Translations under genes and position numbers: made by a program
DNA from: Pseudocalidococcus sp964653145
GTDB lineage: Bacteria; Cyanobacteriota; Cyanobacteriia; Thermosynechococcales; Thermosynechococcaceae
Assembly (NCBI GenBank): GCA_964653145.1
Contig: CAZZCG010000020.1
Coordinates: forward strand, 1-64,000
Length of the DNA stretch: 64,000 bases
Reading direction: 5' to 3'
The notes under the pieces: model-generated
The model's input: only the letters and a program-made list of their open reading frames with translations
What the model was told of the DNA's origin: nothing
The model's database searches: none
In this document: positions 37,220-46,164 of the stretch, one piece after another
How positions within the stretch are numbered: the stretch's first letter is position 1
How the letters are laid out: every line of letters starts with the position of its first letter

Positions 37220-38854
37220 TTAAGTAATCACGGTGGGTTTGTTACGGCCGGTAAAGTGCTGGATTTGGGCCACCGACTCAGCTAGACGAATTAAGTCCTC
37301 CAAAGCCACCTGAGCATCCAATCGATGTTTCTGACTATCCGGTTCGTAGCGTTCCAGGTAAATTCGCAGAGTCGCACCTTCAGTTCCTGTACCTGACAAG
37401 CGAAAGACCATCCGGCTGCCATCCTCAAACCCAATCCGAATCCCCTGATTTTTACTGATGCTGTGATCCACAGGGTCTTGATAGCTAAAGTTATCGGCAT
37501 AGCGCACCAGGCCGGAACCAAGATTTTTGCCGATTAAGCTCGGTAACTTTTGCTCTAACTGGGTCATTAAATTCGTGGCGCGGTCACTGTCCACCCCCTC
37601 GTAGTCATGGCGAGAGTAGTAGTTGCGGCCATAGGTTTGCCAGTGATGCTGCACAATATCGGCGACGGATTCTTGACGCACCGCGAGAATATTCAGCCAA
37701 AACAACACAGCCCAGAGGCCATCTTTTTCCCGAACATGGTTTGAACCAGTGCCAAAACTCTCCTCACCACACAACGTGGCCTGGCCGGCATCTAAAAGAT
37801 TGCCAAAGAACTTCCAGCCCGTGGGGGTTTCAAAGGCCGGAATTCCCAACTTGACCGCCACTCGATCAACCGCTTGACTAGTGGGCATTGAGCGCGCAAC
37901 CCCTGCTAAGCCGTGGCGATACCCAGGTACCAGGGTGGCATTGGCCGCTAAAACCGCCAAGCTATCACTGGGAGTGACAAAAAAGTTTCTCCCGAGGATC
38001 ATATTGCGATCTCCATCCCCGTCCGATGCCGCCCCAAAGTCTGGCCCTGTATCCGTGAACAGTTGAGCCACCAAATCATGGGCATAGACCAAGTTGGGAT
38101 CTGGATGGCCACCACCAAAGTCTTCGAGGGGCGTTCCGGCCTGTACCGTTCCTGGGGCTGCTCCTAAACGATCCTCAAAAATCCGTCGTCCATAGGGGCC
38201 GGTGACCGCATGCATAGCATCGAAAATAAACCGGAATGAGCCACCGACCAGAAATTGTTGAATTCGGTCAAAGTCAAATAGAGTTTCTAGTAGTTGCGCG
38301 TAATCTGCCACGGAATCAATCACTTCCACTACCATCGACCCGAGGCTGGCTTCCCCTAACTGACTCAAGTTCACATCCGCAGCTTCAAGAATTTTGTAGT
38401 TACTGATGGCCTGGGTGCGCTCAAAGATTGCCTTAGTAACTTTTTCAGGGGCTGGGCCACCGTTACTGGTGTTGAACTTAACTCCAAAATCCCCAGTTGG
38501 CCCAGCTGGGTTATGACTTGCGGATAAGATGATCCCGCCAACAGTGCGATATTTCCGGATGATACAGGAGGTGGCTGGGGTGGAAAGGATACCATTTTGG
38601 CCAACTTTGACCCGGGCAAAACCGTTCGCGGCGGCCATTTTGAGAATTTTCTGAATGGCTGGTTGGTTGAAGTAGCGGCCATCCCCCCCCACAACTAGGG
38701 TTTGTCCTTGGCAACTCTCGAGAATATCAAAGGTGGCTTGAATAAAATTTTCCAGGTAGTGAGGCGTTTGAAAGACTGAAACTTTTTTCCGTAATCCAGA
38801 TGTGCCTGGCTTTTGGTCGGGGAAAGGGTGCGTCGCAACAACCTGAATCGTCAT
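37220..38854 (-). CDS. pgm: Phosphoglucomutase (alpha-D-glucose phosphate-specific)
   Basis: Interconverts glucose-1-phosphate and glucose-6-phosphate, linking glycogen and sucrose metabolism to the central pathways. The 544-residue protein has KPGTSGLRKKV, the phospho-Ser loop ILSASHNPAGP, the metal loop AASDGDGDRNM, the sugar-binding GEESFG motif and the C-terminal RLSGTGTEGATLRIY phosphate site. ATG 38854 gives the standard MTIQVVATHPFPDQKPGTSG start; longer in-frame starts add an unconserved leader. It is the first gene of a likely reverse-strand unit with the coiled-coil and histidine-phosphatase genes. Confidence 0.97.
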   Translation of the reverse strand: MTIQVVATHPFPDQKPGTSGLRKKVSVFQTPHYLENFIQATFDILESCQGQTLVVGGDGRYFNQPAIQKILKMAAANGFARVKVGQNGILSTPATSCIIRKYRTVGGIILSASHNPAGPTGDFGVKFNTSNGGPAPEKVTKAIFERTQAISNYKILEAADVNLSQLGEASLGSMVVEVIDSVADYAQLLETLFDFDRIQQFLVGGSFRFIFDAMHAVTGPYGRRIFEDRLGAAPGTVQAGTPLEDFGGGHPDPNLVYAHDLVAQLFTDTGPDFGAASDGDGDRNMILGRNFFVTPSDSLAVLAANATLVPGYRHGLAGVARSMPTSQAVDRVAVKLGIPAFETPTGWKFFGNLLDAGQATLCGEESFGTGSNHVREKDGLWAVLFWLNILAVRQESVADIVQHHWQTYGRNYYSRHDYEGVDSDRATNLMTQLEQKLPSLIGKNLGSGLVRYADNFSYQDPVDHSISKNQGIRIGFEDGSRMVFRLSGTGTEGATLRIYLERYEPDSQKHRLDAQVALEDLIRLAESVAQIQHFTGRNKPTVIT

Positions 38855-39083
38855 GATACCTAGGACTGATGAACTAGGCTTAGTGTACTCGGTTTTGGGT
38901 GTTCTCACTCCGGCTAGACCTTCCTTACCAGCGGCCTTCAGGACTTCCCTTCCCTATGCCTCGCCTGAAAATCAATGGGAGCATCCATAAGCCGGTAGAA
39001 GTATTTGCTACGCTTAAGGACAAGATGCCAGGATAGACAATGAAAATTCCGTGATCAACCATCTAAAACTGAGTAGGACTGTG

Positions 39084-39611
39084 ATGAGTGCTCCCGCCTT
39101 AACGACCTTAACCTGGCAGGATTATTTGACCCCTGAGGGATGTGTTGATCCGCGGGGTGCTGGTCAGATTGGGGTATATGCCATTTTTGACGCCGAGGAA
39201 AAGCCCTGCTACATTGGCTACTCTCGGGATATTTACCTAAGTTTGCGACAACATTTAATTCGCCAACCCCAGGCCTGTTATGGGTTTAAGTTTTTGCCCA
39301 TTGAACGTCCCAACCGCAGTCAATTGGAGGAGATTCGTCAACAGTGGCTAGCAGAGTTAGGCAGTCTTCCCCCCGGCAATGGGGCGGATCAGGAACGCTG
39401 GGAAAAACCGATTGATCTCAAACAAACCATGACTCCCCAGATGCAGCAGGAGTGGGCTGGTCTAGATGAAGTGTCCCAAATCAAGTACCTGAAAAACCTC
39501 GCGCGTCAAAAGGAGGCTGAAATTCTGGATATCTTGTCAACCCGGCACGTCACTGAACCCCTGAGATTTAACCCTAAACTCAAAGAGAATGGCCTCCTGG
39601 ACTTACAATGA
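39084..39611 (+). CDS. GIY-YIG domain protein (cyanobacterial)
   Basis: A 175-residue protein with a small GIY-YIG-like nuclease fold near residues 27-60 (GVYAIFDAEEKPCYIGYSRD, then LRQHL). The GIY is replaced by GVY and the YIG is kept. The second half is helical and Lys/Glu-rich. Whether it cuts DNA is unknown. ATG 39084 is chosen over GTG 39051. It is the first gene of a three-gene unit; its stop overlaps the start of the IMPase gene (ATGA). Confidence 0.82.
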   Translation: MSAPALTTLTWQDYLTPEGCVDPRGAGQIGVYAIFDAEEKPCYIGYSRDIYLSLRQHLIRQPQACYGFKFLPIERPNRSQLEEIRQQWLAELGSLPPGNGADQERWEKPIDLKQTMTPQMQQEWAGLDEVSQIKYLKNLARQKEAEILDILSTRHVTEPLRFNPKLKENGLLDLQ

Positions 39612-40468
39612 CCCCTGTATCTTTGCCCCAACTCACTGAGATTAACCAGGCCCTGCGCGCCGCTGGCCAATTAGCCCAATCCCTCGCCAGTCAACCCTTT
39701 GATGTCATTGAAAAAGGGAAAAACGACTTCGCCACCAGTATCGACCGCCGCCTAGATGATCAACTCCGCCAACAGTTCCAGGCTTGGTTTCCCGAGGATG
39801 GCATCATTACAGAAGAAAATCCCGACTCCCGCACCCTTTTTTATCAAGAGTATCCCCGCCTCTGGTTAATTGACCCCCTCGACGGCACAGATGATCTAAT
39901 TCGGGTACAAAAAAACTACTCCGTCATGGTGGGGCTGTGGCAACAGGGGGCACCTCGGGCCGGTTGGGTATACGATCCAGCGGCTGATCAGCTTTACTAT
40001 GGGGGGCCGGGTTGGGGACTTTGGCAACGACTGGGGACTGGCCCGGAAATACCCCTCAAACCTACACCGGCTCCACTACCAACAGCCACCCAGGCCCCGA
40101 TCATGATTGGGCATAAGGATTTCCAGGCCTATGGAGCAGTGATTAAGCAGGCAATTCCAGCCACCCGCTTTCATTTTCTGGGCAGTTTTGGCCTCAAAGT
40201 GTTACAGGTCATTACAGGGCAGGTGGGACTGTATCTCTACCTAAATAAGCGGGTAAAACTCTGGGACACGACGGCTCCCCTGGCTTTGGCAGAGGCCGCT
40301 GGACTTATTTGCTGTGATTTAGCCGGAGCCCCCCTTCGCTTTAGTGCCGATGGCCTGGAATCGCAAACCTTAACCCATGACCAAACGATTCTGGTGGGCT
40401 GGCCAGAGTATATTGAGGCTTTCCGGGAGCTACTCCAAACTGCGATTGAATCTGTGGAAAAAAGGTAA
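39608..40468 (+). CDS. Inositol monophosphatase / CysQ-like phosphatase
   Basis: A 286-residue member of the Li-sensitive phosphatase family. The metal-site segments are EENPDSR (Glu), WLIDPLDGTDDLI and the C-terminal LWDTTAPLALAEAAG. In cyanobacteria such proteins act on inositol phosphate, 3'-phosphoadenosine phosphates or fructose bisphosphate; the sequence looks closest to the CysQ/3'(2'),5'-bisphosphate nucleotidase side, with low certainty. ATGA overlap with the GIY-YIG gene and a 5-bp gap to the glycosylase gene show one operon. Confidence 0.88.
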   Translation: MTPVSLPQLTEINQALRAAGQLAQSLASQPFDVIEKGKNDFATSIDRRLDDQLRQQFQAWFPEDGIITEENPDSRTLFYQEYPRLWLIDPLDGTDDLIRVQKNYSVMVGLWQQGAPRAGWVYDPAADQLYYGGPGWGLWQRLGTGPEIPLKPTPAPLPTATQAPIMIGHKDFQAYGAVIKQAIPATRFHFLGSFGLKVLQVITGQVGLYLYLNKRVKLWDTTAPLALAEAAGLICCDLAGAPLRFSADGLESQTLTHDQTILVGWPEYIEAFRELLQTAIESVEKR

Positions 40469-40473
40469 GGCCG

Positions 40474-41235
40474 ATGTCAGGGACAGATCCCGAACAAATT
40501 AGCTTATTCGATTGGTTGCCCAGCGAGGAATCCAGTCTATCACTGCCTGAAGCGGTGCAACCTGATCTCTCCGCAAGCCCCCAACCCCAACTCTCCGCCG
40601 AAGCCTATGCCCAAATCCCAACTACGGCAACCATGGCGATTCCCCCAGGAACCTACAAATCCTTAGATGAACTCAACCACCATTGCCAGGCCTGTCAGCG
40701 ATGCGAACTCAGCCAAGGGCGAACCCATGTCGTGGTCAGTCGGGGCAATCCCCAGGCCGACTTAATGATTATTGGCGAAGGGCCTGGGCAACACGAAGAT
40801 GAATCAGGACTACCATTTGTGGGCCGCGCCGGACAACTCTTGGAAAAAATTCTGGCCTCGGTTCATTTAGACAGTGAGCGAGACGTGTACATTTGCAATG
40901 TTGTTAAATGTCGTCCCCCTGGAAATCGCACACCTACCCTTGCCGAATCTGAGGCTTGCCGTCCCTATCTCTTGGAGCAAATTCGTCTGGTTGACCCCAA
41001 AATTATTCTATTGACCGGGGCCACAGCCGTGAAAGGGGTAATGGGAGACTCCCGGGGAATTTCAAAAATTCGGGGGCAATGGATCGAGTGGCAAGGACGG
41101 TTATGTATGCCGATTTTTCACCCAGCCTATCTATTGCGAAATCCCAGTCGTGACGTAGGTGGGCCCAAATGGCTGATGTGGCAAGATATTCAAGCAGTCC
41201 AGGCCAAGTTAAAAACCCTCAGCCCAGACCCTTAA
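40474..41235 (+). CDS. Uracil-DNA glycosylase, family 4
   Basis: Removes uracil from DNA; this family carries a 4Fe-4S cluster. The 253-residue protein has a variable N-terminus (1-65), the Cys pair CQACQRCELSQGR near residues 70-80, the active-site segment GEGPGQHEDESGLPFVGRAG, NVVKCRPPGNRTP and the C-terminal HPAYLLRNPS loop. It is the last gene of the GIY-YIG / phosphatase / glycosylase operon and convergent with padR. Confidence 0.93.
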   Translation: MSGTDPEQISLFDWLPSEESSLSLPEAVQPDLSASPQPQLSAEAYAQIPTTATMAIPPGTYKSLDELNHHCQACQRCELSQGRTHVVVSRGNPQADLMIIGEGPGQHEDESGLPFVGRAGQLLEKILASVHLDSERDVYICNVVKCRPPGNRTPTLAESEACRPYLLEQIRLVDPKIILLTGATAVKGVMGDSRGISKIRGQWIEWQGRLCMPIFHPAYLLRNPSRDVGGPKWLMWQDIQAVQAKLKTLSPDP

Positions 41236-41272
41236 TCCAAAAGCTGCCGAAACCCAAGCAAATTCTCAGGCT

Positions 41273-41650
41273 TTATTTTCGGCTTTTGGCAGATTTTTCA
41301 AAGGTACTCTCATCCTGCAGATAGGTTAACCAGAGCTTAGAGAGGTCTTTGGCCAAATCATCTTTTTCGGGAACCACATGGTACATCCGCCGCGGCCGCC
41401 CCCGACCCTCGACTTTTTTCCAGTAGCCACTGATGATGCCTTCATCCTCCAGAAACTTTAAGGCACTGTAGAGCACCGTATCCGAAAGCCGATAGAGGGG
41501 ATAGTCCGTTTCGATGGATTGAATGAGTGCTGTCCCGTAGGAATCACCTTTCTCGACCAACGTATAGAGCACATAGCAAACAGCGACTTCCTTGCTTAAA
41601 TACACTGGCGGAGGCTGCTTAAAAAACTGATAAATGTCATCCAGTTTCAT
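41273..41650 (-). CDS. PadR family transcriptional regulator
   Basis: A 125-residue winged-helix protein: YGTALIQSIETDYPLYRLSDTVLYSALKFLEDEGII is the PadR DNA-binding core, and GRGRPRRMYHVV the wing. It has only a short C-terminal helix, so it belongs to the short PadR subgroup common in cyanobacteria. The ligand and targets are unknown. It is divergent from the Ser/Thr kinase gene across a 607-bp region, the only sizeable non-coding stretch nearby. Confidence 0.88.
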   Translation of the reverse strand: MKLDDIYQFFKQPPPVYLSKEVAVCYVLYTLVEKGDSYGTALIQSIETDYPLYRLSDTVLYSALKFLEDEGIISGYWKKVEGRGRPRRMYHVVPEKDDLAKDLSKLWLTYLQDESTFEKSAKSRK

Positions 41651-42257
41651 GATCTGAATTCCAATGGGTGTAAGGACAAAAACAAATGGAACTACAATCT
41701 ACCACTACCACGAATTTTAACGAAAAATCCTAATTCTCACTGATTGCCGGTCAAAACCCCCTTGGTGTTGACTGCCTTAAGTATAGCTTCCGGAAAAATC
41801 GGCAAGTGACTTTATTACAGAGCCTCTCCGTGGCCTTAACAAAATGTTTCAATAATTTTATCTGGTTCACCTCTCAAAGCTCGATTTAGCTCTAGCCTAG
41901 TTCCAGGTTTGGTTTACACTGCCTCTGGCTACGTTCAGGTTCTAGAGAAAAGTCTGGTAGACTGGCATCCTTGTGGGGGGTGAAAATTGATAATTCTCAA
42001 GATTTAGGCAATATTCGATTGTTACGTTTTATCAAGAAAGGTAATTTACCTACCCCATAGGTTAAAACCGTTACAGTTTTCCTTTGTGTTAAATGGGAAA
42101 TCGTAAATTAGACTAAACTCCCGTCGGCTGAATATCGTGCTTAGAGGGGTTTGGGTTCAATGTTGCTTGGGGGTACAACCCAGGCCTGGGGGATAGTCAA
42201 AGAACGGGCTAGCATATTAAGTATCCTCATTTGCCTCCGTCTTGGCTGGTGAAATCC
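41651..42257. other. Long divergent intergenic region padR / kinase
   Basis: 607 bp, AT-rich in parts, with no gene I can support. It contains an imperfect-centre inverted repeat AGGTAA-T-TTACCT at 42039-42051, about 200 bp before the kinase start, which could be an operator, and a CCAGGCCTGG word near 42182. A small RNA is possible but nothing in the sequence identifies one. Confidence 0.5.
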
Positions 42258-43799
42258 ATGGCAGAATCCTACTCCGATGCCAACATTGGTCAGGTTTTGA
42301 TGAACCGCTATCGCCTGACGGAGTTGATTGGTAAAGGCTCCATGGGGCGGGTCTATTTGGCGGCGGATACGCTGTTGGGTGGGGTGCCGGTAGCGGTTAA
42401 GTTTCTCTCCCAGTCCCTCATGAACGAGCGAATGAAGGTGCGATTTGCCCAGGAAGCACGGGCAGGGGCGTTACTCGGCCAAAAGACAATTCATGTGGTG
42501 CGGGTGATTGACTATGGGGTGAATGCCGAGGAAGTTCCCTTCTATGTCATGGAGTATCTGAAGGGGGAAAACCTCAGCGACATCATCATGGCAGATCCCC
42601 TGCCGGTGCCCAGGTTTTTACGCTTAATGCGGCACATTTGCCTGGGGTTACAGGTGGCCCATGAAGGAGTGATGCTGGAGGGAAAAAACTGTCCAATTAT
42701 CCATCGAGATATCAAACCCAGTAATGCCCTCGTAGTCCCAGATGCCAGTATGGGGGAGTTGGCCAAGGTCTTAGATTTCGGGATTGCTAAGTTTCTCAGT
42801 GACAATGTCGGCACCAATCAAACCCAATCGTTTATGGGAACCCTGGCCTACTGTTCTCCAGAACAAATTGAAGGGCGAGAGTTGGATCATCGCTCCGACA
42901 TCTATAGCCTCGGCATCACTATGTATGAAATGCTCACCGGTAAAATGCCCCTCCAGGCCGAGAGTCACTCCATTGGTAGTTGGTTTAAGGCCCATCACTT
43001 TCAGGAACCAATTCCCTTGGCTATGGCTGCACCGGGGTTATCAATTCCCAAGGAACTGGACGAGTTAATCATGGGTTGTATGGCAAAGTCCCGGGAGGAA
43101 CGGCCACAACGGGTTGCGGAAATGGTTGGGGTCTTAGATTTCCTGGAAGAACGCTATGGCCTGGGACGAACCTCCAATCCTGAAACCTATGTTCCCTCTG
43201 CCCCAACCCCCATTGAGGCTCCCCAACCGCAACAGGTCGCCCTACAATCCGTAGAGGAAACAGCCTGGCAGGCAAAATGGCCCGATGACAAGCCCCATGC
43301 AGAAATTGTGTTCGCCAGCATCATTCGGGCGCAACGGGAATCAGCAGCGACAATTTGGGTGATGCTACCCCGCAACGAAATTGATCGGCGAATGTTAAAT
43401 ACCCGCTACAACCAATTTTTGTTTACGATGGCACCCCACCCAATGATGCTCTGGATTACAGCCCTCTATGATCCGGAGCAGGGAGCCCGATGGTTGCCAT
43501 GCTATTTAGACCTGAAAAATTCCCGAAATCAAGAACTTGCCCTATCCCTGGCTTCCAATGGGTACTACCCGCTCCTGTTCTTCTCCTTGGAAGATCCGGC
43601 CCACTGCGCCAACGTCATCACCTTAACCATTGCCACCTTCCAACGCCAACTATTGCGAGATTGGATTCAAGCCAGTAAGTCGCTTCCCTCCGCTGCCACG
43701 CCCAGTGTGAGTCGAAACCTACTGAAAACCGAATTTGAAAAATGCAAACCCCAAATCCTGGAAAAACTCCAGTGCACCCGCCGCAATTTGCTGACCTGA
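42258..43799 (+). CDS. Serine/threonine protein kinase with cyanobacterial C-terminal domain
   Basis: A Hanks-type kinase, 513 residues. Kinase domain about 18-300: Gly loop GKGSMGRV (25-32), catalytic Lys48 in VAVKF, HRDIKPSN (from 149), DFG (173-175) and GTLAYCSPEQ. After a short Pro/Gln-rich linker comes a domain of about 170 residues (330-500) of a kind I do not recognise (HAEIVFASIIRAQRES..., ALYDPEQGARWLPCYLDLKNS). There is no membrane segment, so the enzyme is cytosolic. ATG 42258 is chosen over an in-frame TTG at 42231. The gene stands alone. Confidence 0.93.
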   Translation: MAESYSDANIGQVLMNRYRLTELIGKGSMGRVYLAADTLLGGVPVAVKFLSQSLMNERMKVRFAQEARAGALLGQKTIHVVRVIDYGVNAEEVPFYVMEYLKGENLSDIIMADPLPVPRFLRLMRHICLGLQVAHEGVMLEGKNCPIIHRDIKPSNALVVPDASMGELAKVLDFGIAKFLSDNVGTNQTQSFMGTLAYCSPEQIEGRELDHRSDIYSLGITMYEMLTGKMPLQAESHSIGSWFKAHHFQEPIPLAMAAPGLSIPKELDELIMGCMAKSREERPQRVAEMVGVLDFLEERYGLGRTSNPETYVPSAPTPIEAPQPQQVALQSVEETAWQAKWPDDKPHAEIVFASIIRAQRESAATIWVMLPRNEIDRRMLNTRYNQFLFTMAPHPMMLWITALYDPEQGARWLPCYLDLKNSRNQELALSLASNGYYPLLFFSLEDPAHCANVITLTIATFQRQLLRDWIQASKSLPSAATPSVSRNLLKTEFEKCKPQILEKLQCTRRNLLT

Positions 43800-43918
43800 A
43801 TATTACCTAGAGCGGTTGCGAGTTTAAATCACCGATGTCACAGGATAGGATTGAGTACGGGATACCAGGCCTGGCCAGGAATCGATTGGATTGTTGAATT
43901 GTTTATTGTCTTAGAGCT

Positions 43919-45289
43919 ATGACTGTCGCGGCGAACTATCACATCATTACGTTTGGTTGCCAAATGAACAAGGCCGACTCCGAGCGGATGGCCGGGATTT
44001 TGGAGCGCCTCGGCTACCGCTGGGTTGAAGATCCCAATCAGGCGGATCTAATTCTCTACAACACCTGCTCAATTCGCGATAACGCTGAACACAAGGTCTA
44101 TAGTTACCTGGGGCGCCAGGCCAAGCGCAAACAGGAAAACCCGAGTCTCAAACTTGTTGTGGCGGGCTGCGTGGCTCAACAGGAAGGGGAAGGCTTGCTG
44201 CGGCGAGTTCCAGAACTGGATCTGATCATGGGGCCACAGTATGCCAATCGTCTGGATGAGCTATTGGCCCAAGTGGAAAGCGGGATGCAGGTGATTGCCA
44301 CAGAGCCGCTGGAAATTATTGAGGACATTACCAAACCCCGGCGGGAAAGCACAGTCACGGCCTGGGTCAATGTGATCTACGGCTGCAACGAGCGCTGTAC
44401 CTATTGTGTTGTCCCTGGCACCCGTGGAGTCGAACAATCCCGAACCCCGGAAGCGATTAAAGCCGAGATTGCCGACTTAGCCCTACAGGGTTACAAAGAA
44501 ATCACCCTACTCGGACAAAATATTGATGCCTACGGCCGGGATTTACCGGGAATTTCCCCAGAAGGCCGCCGCCAAAATACCCTTACGGATTTGCTGTACT
44601 TCATCCATGATGTGCCGGGAATTGAACGCATACGCTTTGCCACTAGCCATCCCCGCTACTTTACCAAGCGTTTAATCCGGGCCTGTGCAGAACTCCCTAA
44701 GGTTTGTGAGCATTTCCATATTCCCTTTCAATCCGGAGACAACGAGATTCTCAAAGCCATGGCGCGGGGCTACACTCGGGAAAAATATCTCCGCATCATC
44801 GAGACAATTCGGCAGTACATTCCCGATGCGGCCATCAGTGCTGACGTGATTGTTGGGTTTCCCGGAGAGACTGAGGCTCAGTTTCAGCGCACCTTGGCCC
44901 TAGTCGAAGAGGTTAGCTTTGATTTGTTGAACACAGCAGCCTACTCCCCCCGGCCTGGAACTCCGGCAGCCCGATGGGAAAACCAAATTCCAGACGAGGT
45001 AAAACAGGAGCGTCTCCAGGCCCTGAACCAATTGGTGGACAGCCAGGCCGCAACTCGGTCAGCCCGCTACCTAGGCCGTGTGGAAGAAATTCTCGTTGAA
45101 GCCGCCAATCCTCGAGATCAGGGTCAGGTGATGGGGCGGACTCGGGGTAATCGCCTAACCTTTGTGCCCGGAACCTTAGAAACACTTTTAGGACAAACCA
45201 TTCCAGTGGAAATTACGGAAACGCGCTCCTTTAGCTTGACTGGCATCCCCAAACAAGCCATTTCTCAGCGGATTCCAGCCATGGTTTAG
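43919..45289 (+). CDS. miaB: tRNA-2-methylthio-N6-dimethylallyladenosine synthase
   Basis: Radical-SAM methylthiotransferase that adds the 2-methylthio group to i6A37 in tRNA. Three Cys of the auxiliary cluster are in TFGCQMNKADSERM, YNTCSIRDNAEHK and VAGCVAQQEG. The SAM cluster motif is CNERCTYC near residues 156-163, and a TRAM domain closes the 456-residue protein (RSARYLGRVEEILVE...). GQNIDAYGRDLPG and ADVIVGFPGET are conserved MiaB segments. It is a single gene. Confidence 0.96.
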   Translation: MTVAANYHIITFGCQMNKADSERMAGILERLGYRWVEDPNQADLILYNTCSIRDNAEHKVYSYLGRQAKRKQENPSLKLVVAGCVAQQEGEGLLRRVPELDLIMGPQYANRLDELLAQVESGMQVIATEPLEIIEDITKPRRESTVTAWVNVIYGCNERCTYCVVPGTRGVEQSRTPEAIKAEIADLALQGYKEITLLGQNIDAYGRDLPGISPEGRRQNTLTDLLYFIHDVPGIERIRFATSHPRYFTKRLIRACAELPKVCEHFHIPFQSGDNEILKAMARGYTREKYLRIIETIRQYIPDAAISADVIVGFPGETEAQFQRTLALVEEVSFDLLNTAAYSPRPGTPAARWENQIPDEVKQERLQALNQLVDSQAATRSARYLGRVEEILVEAANPRDQGQVMGRTRGNRLTFVPGTLETLLGQTIPVEITETRSFSLTGIPKQAISQRIPAMV

Positions 45290-45376
45290 ATCTGTATTTA
45301 GGCAGCCGGTTATGGAGTTCCCATTCCAAAGACTAAGTTAAAGACCCTGTGCGCCCTAAATTTAAAATCCTATTCC

Positions 45377-45808
45377 CTAGGCAGCCCAGGCCAGGTTCAG
45401 AGAGTCCATCAGCTGGCGTCGTCCCAAAGCCACATCCTCTGGCCGGCATTGCCAGTGGGGGCTTGCAGTCATCAATAAACTTTCCAAAGCTTCTCGGTCA
45501 AACAGGTGCCACACGGGAGCTCCGGCATACTCATCCACTAGGGCAAAACAGTTAGGGCCAACACAATGAATTTCCAGGGTCGTTGCGGCTCGCTCCCACG
45601 TTAAGGATTCCCCTGCAGATAAATCCCAAAACCGCTCCATAAATTGTCGAAGTTCGGAGCCGGACTGTACGGAAATACCGGGGATTACCACGGATAGGTG
45701 TTGCTGACCATTAACCCATAGCCAGTAATGTCGACTCGGATCCACGCCTTCTAGCCAGGGCTGCTCATCATCGAGCCGGTAACGGGGAGCCAAGGTAAAG
45801 GAAGACAT
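45377..45808 (-). CDS. Conserved hypothetical protein, 143 aa
   Basis: A soluble protein of unknown family starting MSSFTLAPRYRLDDEQPWLEG. Aromatic residues are frequent (HYWLWVNGQQ, VWHLFDREALES), and there is no signal peptide or membrane segment. It ends near the miaB stop and is divergent from the oxidoreductase gene. I propose no function. Confidence 0.72.
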   Translation of the reverse strand: MSSFTLAPRYRLDDEQPWLEGVDPSRHYWLWVNGQQHLSVVIPGISVQSGSELRQFMERFWDLSAGESLTWERAATTLEIHCVGPNCFALVDEYAGAPVWHLFDREALESLLMTASPHWQCRPEDVALGRRQLMDSLNLAWAA

Positions 45809-46164
45809 GGACTCAAAACCTCAAAGAGTAATGACAGGTTCAGTGTGGCGCAATGATTCATGCTGGAATCAGAGCAGTTGTTTTTTGAGTATTCATAAGT
45901 AGCTTTAATTCGATCAATTAGACTTAATAATGCGTTACAGACTCTGCAACAAAACTTTATGTTGTGATAGAGAGATATCCAGGAGGGGGCCTGGAGATAA
46001 AAATCTTCACAAACTCCGCACCTGTGGTAACATTCACCTGAGTTTGACGATAGGGAGAACCGGAAACGATTTCGGCAAGTCTGCGTCTGCACTATCTCAA
46101 TGCGACCGAAGCTTTCTGAGCATTCTGATAGTTTTACACCCTTAGATTGAGGACGGTTACTGGC
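45809..46164. other. Divergent intergenic region
   Basis: About 355 bp between a reverse-strand hypothetical gene and the oxidoreductase gene. A 71-codon forward frame (45930-46145) has no ribosome site and an amino-acid composition unlike a protein, so I do not call it. Promoters for both flanking genes must lie here; I cannot place them. Confidence 0.5.

Noticed and set aside
45930..46145. 71-codon forward frame before the oxidoreductase gene
   Set aside because: No ribosome site, composition unlike a protein, and it lies in a promoter region.
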